A stretch of DNA of 10,804 bases, taken from an uncultured Bacilli bacterium. Its GTDB lineage: Bacteria > Bacillota_I > Bacilli_A > RF39 > UBA660. The notes beneath the pieces are model-generated. The model was not told the origin of the DNA and made no database searches. It was given only the letters and a program-made list of their open reading frames with translations. The translations under genes were made by a program, and so were the position numbers. Shown one piece after another: positions 6,511 through 10,804 of the stretch (position 1 is the stretch's first letter; every line of letters starts with the position of its first letter). The stretch spans positions 1-10,804 of the forward strand of contig CAKOOQ010000029.1 of the NCBI GenBank assembly GCA_934098555.1, written 5' to 3'.

Positions 6511-7512
6511 CTAATTAAATTTATATATTTTTTGGGCAATACGGTAACCAGAAACACTTAAAAAATGTGGTAAACGGGTTGCCCCTGATAAAGAAAGCAA
6601 GCAAGTTTTATAAAGTTTGCGGTTTTTGGTGGCCAAATATTGCCATAAATCTTTGATTTTCTTTTTTGCTTCTTTTGTATTTTCAACTTGAAGCAAGATA
6701 GTGGATACACTCATCATAATATCAATATAATGAATTAAATATTTCGCACATCGTTTATTTTCTTGCCAATAATCATAGGGATTAAAAAAGTCAATCATGG
6801 TCTTCGTTACAAAAAGTTGTTGATCTATACGACTTATCATTACTTTTTCATTTACAGATTGATCATCTCTGCCAATAAAATAACGATAAAAAGGGACATC
6901 TAAATAATACATTGTTTTAACAAAAGGCAAAGGATAATAAACAAAAATATTATCCACATAAAAAGTGTGTTCCGGTAATTTTAAATGGATTTTCTTTAAA
7001 AGATTTGTTTTATAAATCACCGCATGCATAAGTAAATAAGCATCCTTTTTAAAAGCTCCAACTTCATCCCAAGTAAAAATACGATTAACAGGTAAAGTCT
7101 TATGATAGTTAATTTCTTTTTGGCCATCTTCTCTTTCGTAAACATAATTTACAACCATCATATCCACTTCTTTTTGTTCTTTTTTTAATTGTTTTATGGT
7201 TTTAATAACTTTCTTTAAAGATTCTTCATCCACCCAATCATCCGAATCTAAGACTTTATAATAAAGTCCTTTAGCAAGTTCTAAGCCTTTATTAACACCC
7301 GAACCATGACCCCCATTTTCTTTATGAATAGCCTTCACTGTATCAGGATATTTTTCAGCGTATTCCTGCGCTATTTTTAAAGTGTTATCTTTGCTCCCAT
7401 CATCAATCACTAATATTTCAATATCTTCTTTGCAAACAAGTAAAGAGGATATGGCATGCCGCATATAATTTTCGGAATTATAGGATGGAATGGCAAATGT
7501 TATATATTTCAT
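6511..7512 (-). CDS. Family 2 glycosyltransferase
   Basis: GT-A fold inverting glycosyltransferase of CAZy family GT2, using a nucleotide-sugar donor at the cytosolic side of the membrane. The substrate is unknown, but a cell-wall or surface polysaccharide is likely. The 333-residue protein has the N-terminal FAIPSYNSE (6-14), the donor-binding VIDDGSKDNT (35-44), ENGGHGSGVNKG (65-76) and the metal-binding DSDDW (89-93, DXD motif at 89-91). The C-terminal half (about 160-333) has no evident transmembrane helix. The ATG at 7512 has only a weak AAAGAG ribosome binding site. It lies 23 bp after the amidase gene and its stop codon forms part of the next gene's Shine-Dalgarno. It may be the first gene of the transcript that leads into suf, from the promoter at 7539-7567. 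Context with two envelope proteins supports an envelope role. Confidence 0.92.
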   Translation of the reverse strand: MKYITFAIPSYNSENYMRHAISSLLVCKEDIEILVIDDGSKDNTLKIAQEYAEKYPDTVKAIHKENGGHGSGVNKGLELAKGLYYKVLDSDDWVDEESLKKVIKTIKQLKKEQKEVDMMVVNYVYEREDGQKEINYHKTLPVNRIFTWDEVGAFKKDAYLLMHAVIYKTNLLKKIHLKLPEHTFYVDNIFVYYPLPFVKTMYYLDVPFYRYFIGRDDQSVNEKVMISRIDQQLFVTKTMIDFFNPYDYWQENKRCAKYLIHYIDIMMSVSTILLQVENTKEAKKKIKDLWQYLATKNRKLYKTCLLSLSGATRLPHFLSVSGYRIAQKIYKFN

Positions 7513-7535
7513 AGTTACACTCTTTTCTATTCTTT

Positions 7536-9248
7536 TTAATTATAATAAGAAATAATCGATTGTGCAAGGTTTTCTCCAATTTCTCTAATATGAGAGGTTA
7601 CCCAAGTGGCATCGTCATATTGATCATGATAAGCAATTTCAATGAGACTGCCACAAGAAACAAAATCGTCGTTTGCTTCTCCTAAAGAACCCCTCGCATA
7701 CTTAATACCTCTTTTAGAAGAAGGATTATCATTACCATCGTAAATGTTCCATAAGTTTTCATAGATATTTTTAGCGATGGAAAATGATGGCGAAGTTTCA
7801 TCGTCAATAAACATTTCGATACCTCTTACATCATGATTTTTAGAGGCATTAGAATGAATAGCAAAATGAAAATCAGCATGAACTGCTTTCGAAGTCGCCG
7901 TCCAAGCATTAATATCGGTATGAGGATTATTACGATAAACAACAAAACCATGACTTTTCAAAACCTCTTCTATCACATTCGCGACTTTATTCATCATAGC
8001 CATTTCGTTTGTATAAGGGGTGTCTTGATGGCCATAATTTTCATTTTGATTAGAGGGGCTAAGAAAGATAACGGGTGTTTTACTTCTAACATTAAAGTTA
8101 TAAGTTTCAATAGGAGAATCATAACGATTTTTACTAACGGCTAAAACTTTCACCGTCATATTTTCTTGAATCAAAAGACTGTCTTTTAAAACCTTACTTG
8201 CTGTAGTTGGATTTTCCCCATTTGTTGTATAGTAAATTGTAGCGTCTGAAGTAGCCGTTTTAAAGGTAACAAAGGTGTTTTTGCGAATATAATTGGGATT
8301 ATGACTTACATAAACAGCTTCTGTCGTTTCTTTTTTTCCCATATGAACTGTATAAGATAATTTCTCTGCAATTTCTTCATAATCATTATAAACGGCTTCA
8401 ATTACTACTGTATAATCCTTTCTTTCTAAAAAGGCGGAGGCTGGGATGAAAATTTGCTTATCATTTTTAAAAACCTCAACTTTATTTAAAAGGTTTTCTC
8501 CTTCATAAAGAAGAGCATAAAAATGATTAGCGTTTTCTCCGCCTTGAAGCTCAAGAGTAACATCATTATAACGAGTAGTTATTTCTTCTTCCGATAATCT
8601 TTTTAATTTTCCAACAATCGGTGTATTTAAGTAAAAATTTAAAGCACTTAAAACATGTGTCTTGTCCTTTTTTAGATTCACCGTAATTTTTCCCATATAA
8701 TTATCAAAATAAGATGAGGGAATAACAACGGTTTTATCATGCACCTCTTCTTCATATATTTTTTCTTGGCCAGCATACATTTCAAGGGTTAAATCATCTT
8801 CCTCGTTAAAGCCTAAAATTTGTAAACTTAAAGGATGATGCGAATATAAATAACGATTTTGCTCCTTTTTTAAAGAAGGCAATTTATTTTGATAAACAAA
8901 ATAGTTGTCATTGATTTTTTCTTTTTCATTTTTATCTTGGGCGACAACTGTCACTTCATATTTTTCGTTATAATCAGGTGTAAAGTTCTGTAAAATAATA
9001 GCAGCCTCTTTACTTTTTGTTTCATAAACTTTTTCATTATCTTTATAAATATAGGCCGTATAAGAAAGAGCGTTAGAAGAAGGCGAGACATTTAAAATAA
9101 GTTTTTCATCTTCATAAGAGACATCTAAAATTTCAAAAGAACCTAAAATGGGATGTAAATAAAAATAATAACCTAAAGCAAAAAATAAAGTATTAATAAG
9201 TACCAATAAAATAAAGCCCGCGCAAATAAATCTTGTTCTATCTTTCAT
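7536..9248 (-). CDS. Membrane-anchored N-acetylmuramoyl-L-alanine amidase, Amidase_3 variant
   Basis: Predicted peptidoglycan amidase displayed outside the membrane. A single hydrophobic segment (about 8-30) follows a basic MKDRTR start, giving a signal anchor. Residues 37-305 look like three beta-sandwich (Fn3/Ig-like) modules, about 40-120, 140-210 and 228-302. Residues 318-386 match a CHB_HEX_C-like domain (TIYYTTNGENPTT). The catalytic region (392-570) starts VIFLSPSNQNENYG and contains Glu415 (YTNEMAMM), His465 (HFAIHSNAS) and Glu537/His541 (IEIAYHDQ). The usual first zinc ligand in a DxGHGG motif is replaced by SPSNQ. That pattern occurs, from memory, in a Bacillota branch of Amidase_3 ending in IExxxHD. 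GAGGT lies seven to eight bases before the ATG. The TATAAT of a putative downstream promoter overlaps the last codons. Fold assignment is firm; activity is inferred. Confidence 0.88.
   Translation of the reverse strand: MKDRTRFICAGFILLVLINTLFFALGYYFYLHPILGSFEILDVSYEDEKLILNVSPSSNALSYTAYIYKDNEKVYETKSKEAAIILQNFTPDYNEKYEVTVVAQDKNEKEKINDNYFVYQNKLPSLKKEQNRYLYSHHPLSLQILGFNEEDDLTLEMYAGQEKIYEEEVHDKTVVIPSSYFDNYMGKITVNLKKDKTHVLSALNFYLNTPIVGKLKRLSEEEITTRYNDVTLELQGGENANHFYALLYEGENLLNKVEVFKNDKQIFIPASAFLERKDYTVVIEAVYNDYEEIAEKLSYTVHMGKKETTEAVYVSHNPNYIRKNTFVTFKTATSDATIYYTTNGENPTTASKVLKDSLLIQENMTVKVLAVSKNRYDSPIETYNFNVRSKTPVIFLSPSNQNENYGHQDTPYTNEMAMMNKVANVIEEVLKSHGFVVYRNNPHTDINAWTATSKAVHADFHFAIHSNASKNHDVRGIEMFIDDETSPSFSIAKNIYENLWNIYDGNDNPSSKRGIKYARGSLGEANDDFVSCGSLIEIAYHDQYDDATWVTSHIREIGENLAQSIISYYN
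7539..7567 (-). promoter_or_regulatory. Putative promoter of the glycosyltransferase-suf transcript
   Basis: On the minus strand, TTGCAC (7562-7567) is followed after 17 bp by a perfect TATAAT (7539-7544), inside the last codons of the amidase gene. Transcription would begin near 7532, about 20 nt before the glycosyltransferase ATG. No other promoter with a good -10 was found before sufC. The -35 is poor, and readthrough from the amidase remains possible because no terminator separates the two genes. Confidence 0.45.
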
Positions 9249-9288
9249 ACAACTACCTCTACTTTATAAGTATACTAAAATACCTTCG

Positions 9289-9317
9289 AAAAAAAAAGAA
9301 GATTTTATTCTTCTTTT
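9289..9317 (-). terminator. Rho-independent terminator of the NlpC/P60 gene
   Basis: On the minus strand, AAAAGAAGA (9309-9317) pairs with TCTTCTTTT (9294-9302) over a 6-nt loop. Nine T follow in total (9297-9289), four of them in the stem. The stem is AT-rich with only two G-C pairs, so termination may be leaky. The gene's TAA stop at 9316-9318 overlaps the base of the stem. Confidence 0.55.
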
Positions 9318-10641
9318 AAGCCCAATAGTTTGTATAATTTCCCTCTTCTTCGTAATAATCATCCATTTTTATAACATAAGATAAAAAATAAGAATCTAAA
9401 AGTTCATCAAAAGTATATTCGTGCATGACAAGGCCATCATAATAAGTCGTAGATTCAAAAACATAGACATGCGTATCGGTAATCCCGCCGATTAAGCCAG
9501 CGTGCCATTCACTACCTATATAATCTCCAGCCTTTAAAGTGTTACTTTCCAAAAGCTCTCGTGTAATTTTTATTTGGGGTCCAATATCTCCTAGACCATC
9601 ATGATATTCTTTATTAATACCAGCTCCCGTATCTAAAGGATTAAAACCGGCTTGATATAAAGCCCACGTCACAGCCCCACTACAATCAAGCCCATTGGGA
9701 TATTTCGTGTAAGGCTTAAATTTGCCGTCATCTTCCCAATTCATTAAAGGACAACCCCAAATGGCAGGTCCCCAACCATTAGAATTTTTATCCAATATAC
9801 TAAATTTTGTAGAACTAAGATAAAGACCTTCATGATAAAATCTTCCTTCCGCATCTACATATCTTCCACCCGTATTATTATTTAAACGACCATTTTCAAA
9901 AAAATAATCAATTTTGAAAGGAAATTCCAGTGTCAGGAAACGTAAAGCAGCAACGACACCACCACGAGTTTTATACCCAGCTTCATTCACTTTATATTTT
10001 AAAATTTCATCTAATAGTTTCGCATCACTTTCTGAATAATAATTACAAGGTAAAGATTTTTTCTTTTTCGTTAAAATAGGTGTGGTAATTAAATCCGTGA
10101 CAATAACATTAAATTCTTCTTTTAAATTCCCAAGAACTACCGAAACGGTCGTTTCTCCTTTTGCGACACCAATAAGTTTATTTTCTTTAATCTTAACAAT
10201 TTCTTCATTCTCACTTTTTAGAACGTAACTTATATCAGGATTACCTATCTGAGTTGTTTTTACTTCGACTTTCTTTTCTTCGCCAACGGCCAAATACATA
10301 TTGCCATTTTCGATGCTTAACGATAGAACCTCATGTAAATCTGGATTGATTTGAATATTTTTTGTGCTCCATTTCGTCATAATCTGAATTTCTTGTTCTT
10401 CATTTGGCACTTCTAAAATACATGTTTTACTCTCAATAAGAGCATAAGCACCTTCATAGGAACAACTGCCTGATAAATTATTTTTAAAAACAATCGTCGC
10501 ATAAATTTTATCATCTTGATAAGTATAATCAATGGTTTCAATCGAAATGTTTTTAAAATAAAAATAATAAATGACTAAGTTGGCACTACTTAAAAGTAAA
10601 AGAAGCCCAATGATAACTAAATACTTTACTTTCTTACTCAT
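9316..10641 (-). CDS. Membrane-anchored NlpC/P60-type peptidase with bacterial Ig-like domain
   Basis: Predicted cell-wall hydrolase held outside the membrane by an N-terminal anchor (about residues 7-29, after MSKKVK). A small beta-rich region (33-80) is followed by a BIG_2-like Ig domain (about 105-183), with typical SENEEIVKI and GVAKGETTVSVV. A charged linker (TKKKK) follows, then a 240-residue catalytic half. This half has LDCSGAVTWAL with the nucleophile Cys320 and EWHAGLIGG with His380; the third polar residue is not certain. The segment 222-305 (TRGGVVAALRFLTLEFPF, GWGPAIWGCP) precedes the nucleophile and is not part of a minimal NlpC/P60 domain. I chose the ATG at 10641, giving 441 residues and a standard signal anchor, though its ribosome binding site is weak. 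The ATG at 10683 would add 14 unremarkable residues. It is followed by its own terminator and then the amidase, which shares the same N-terminal plan. Confidence 0.85.
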   Translation of the reverse strand: MSKKVKYLVIIGLLLLLSSANLVIYYFYFKNISIETIDYTYQDDKIYATIVFKNNLSGSCSYEGAYALIESKTCILEVPNEEQEIQIMTKWSTKNIQINPDLHEVLSLSIENGNMYLAVGEEKKVEVKTTQIGNPDISYVLKSENEEIVKIKENKLIGVAKGETTVSVVLGNLKEEFNVIVTDLITTPILTKKKKSLPCNYYSESDAKLLDEILKYKVNEAGYKTRGGVVAALRFLTLEFPFKIDYFFENGRLNNNTGGRYVDAEGRFYHEGLYLSSTKFSILDKNSNGWGPAIWGCPLMNWEDDGKFKPYTKYPNGLDCSGAVTWALYQAGFNPLDTGAGINKEYHDGLGDIGPQIKITRELLESNTLKAGDYIGSEWHAGLIGGITDTHVYVFESTTYYDGLVMHEYTFDELLDSYFLSYVIKMDDYYEEEGNYTNYWA

Positions 10642-10673
10642 ACTCACTACCAACCTACCTTTTAGACAATTAC

Positions 10674-10702
10674 ATGTTACCATACCTATTCTTATTTTAC
10701 AA
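10674..10702 (-). promoter_or_regulatory. Weak candidate promoter for the NlpC/P60 gene
   Basis: On the minus strand, TTGTAA (10697-10702) and TAACAT (10674-10679) are 17 bp apart, each matching four of six consensus bases. A start near 10667 would place the ATG at 10641 on the transcript but leave out the alternative ATG at 10683. This is weak evidence, listed because the gene must start its own transcript if the upstream terminator works. Confidence 0.25.
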
Positions 10703-10704
10703 CG

Positions 10705-10733
10705 AAAAAAAAGTCTTAGTTTTGACCTTTTTT
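10705..10733 (-). terminator. Rho-independent terminator of the gene beyond the right edge
   Basis: On the minus strand, AAAAAAGGTC (10724-10733) pairs with GACTTTTTTT (10706-10715) using one G-U wobble, across an 8-nt loop. Eight T follow (10712-10705). On the opposite strand the wobble would be an A/C mismatch, so the minus orientation is favoured. It separates the NlpC/P60 gene from whatever lies to the right. Confidence 0.6.
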
Positions 10734-10804
10734 GTTCACTTTAATTTCACTGCGAAAATAATTATTTTTAATAGAAGTGGTAATGTATAAGCTTTTTTTG
10801 TTAA
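10716..10804 (-). CDS. Possible C-terminal end of an unknown gene entering from the right edge
   Basis: A minus-strand frame is open from the right edge to a TAA at 10716-10718 in the loop of the terminator hairpin. It encodes 28 residues ending KVNKKGQN, with codon choice like its neighbours. Its stop inside the terminator matches the arrangement at 9316 and 5717. A second minus-strand frame, also open from the edge, ends at a TGA at 10736 and would give a hydrophobic tail (LLLKIIIFAVKLK). The sequence does not decide between them, and no family can be named. Confidence 0.35.
   Translation of the reverse strand, partial: NKKSLYITTSIKNNYFRSEIKVNKKGQN

Noticed and set aside
7833..8144. Plus-strand open frame of 103 codons
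   Set aside because: It lies antisense within the catalytic domain of the amidase, whose frame is supported by family motifs on both sides.
1..10804. CRISPR arrays, tRNA or rRNA genes, IS elements
   Set aside because: No regularly spaced repeats, no cloverleaf or rRNA sequence and no complete transposase or terminal repeats were seen on reading both strands.

Overview
The window is about 10.8 kb of AT-rich DNA (by eye roughly one third G+C) in which every supported gene lies on the minus strand, so transcription runs from the right edge to the left. Strong AGGAGG-type ribosome binding sites, a SufU-type SUF operon with sufC first, Bacillus-style MiaB, and Ig-like/NlpC-P60 and Amidase_3 surface proteins with a single N-terminal membrane anchor all point to a low-G+C Gram-positive (Bacillota). 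An uncultured gut-type Bacilli or Erysipelotrichia-like lineage is my guess, but nothing in the window fixes the taxon.

In transcription order: (1) the right edge holds the possible tail of an unknown gene and its rho-independent terminator. (2) Next come two membrane-anchored cell-envelope proteins. One is an NlpC/P60-type cysteine peptidase with a bacterial Ig-like domain, followed by its own terminator. The other is a variant Amidase_3 N-acetylmuramoyl-L-alanine amidase with Fn3-like and CHB_HEX_C-like modules. (3) A putative promoter sits in the last codons of the amidase. It is followed by a tightly packed run: family-2 glycosyltransferase, an unknown 260-residue protein, sufC, a very short SufB/SufD-type scaffold, sufS and sufU. 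The last four overlap or abut and look translationally coupled. A terminator-like hairpin sits exactly between the unknown gene and sufC and buries the sufC Shine-Dalgarno sequence. (4) A second putative promoter follows, then an unknown 259-residue protein and miaB. MiaB is a tRNA methylthiotransferase that carries two [4Fe-4S] clusters and so is a client of SUF. miaB ends at a clear terminator. (5) A gene-free stretch of about 250 bp contains a second hairpin. The left edge then carries the first 37 codons of a probable Rpn-family (PD-(D/E)XK) nuclease.

The most notable features are the SUF operon with no full-length SufB and a scaffold of only 217 residues, the hairpin gating sufC, and the two unknown proteins that flank the SUF genes. 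No tRNA, rRNA, CRISPR array, insertion sequence or origin was recognised.
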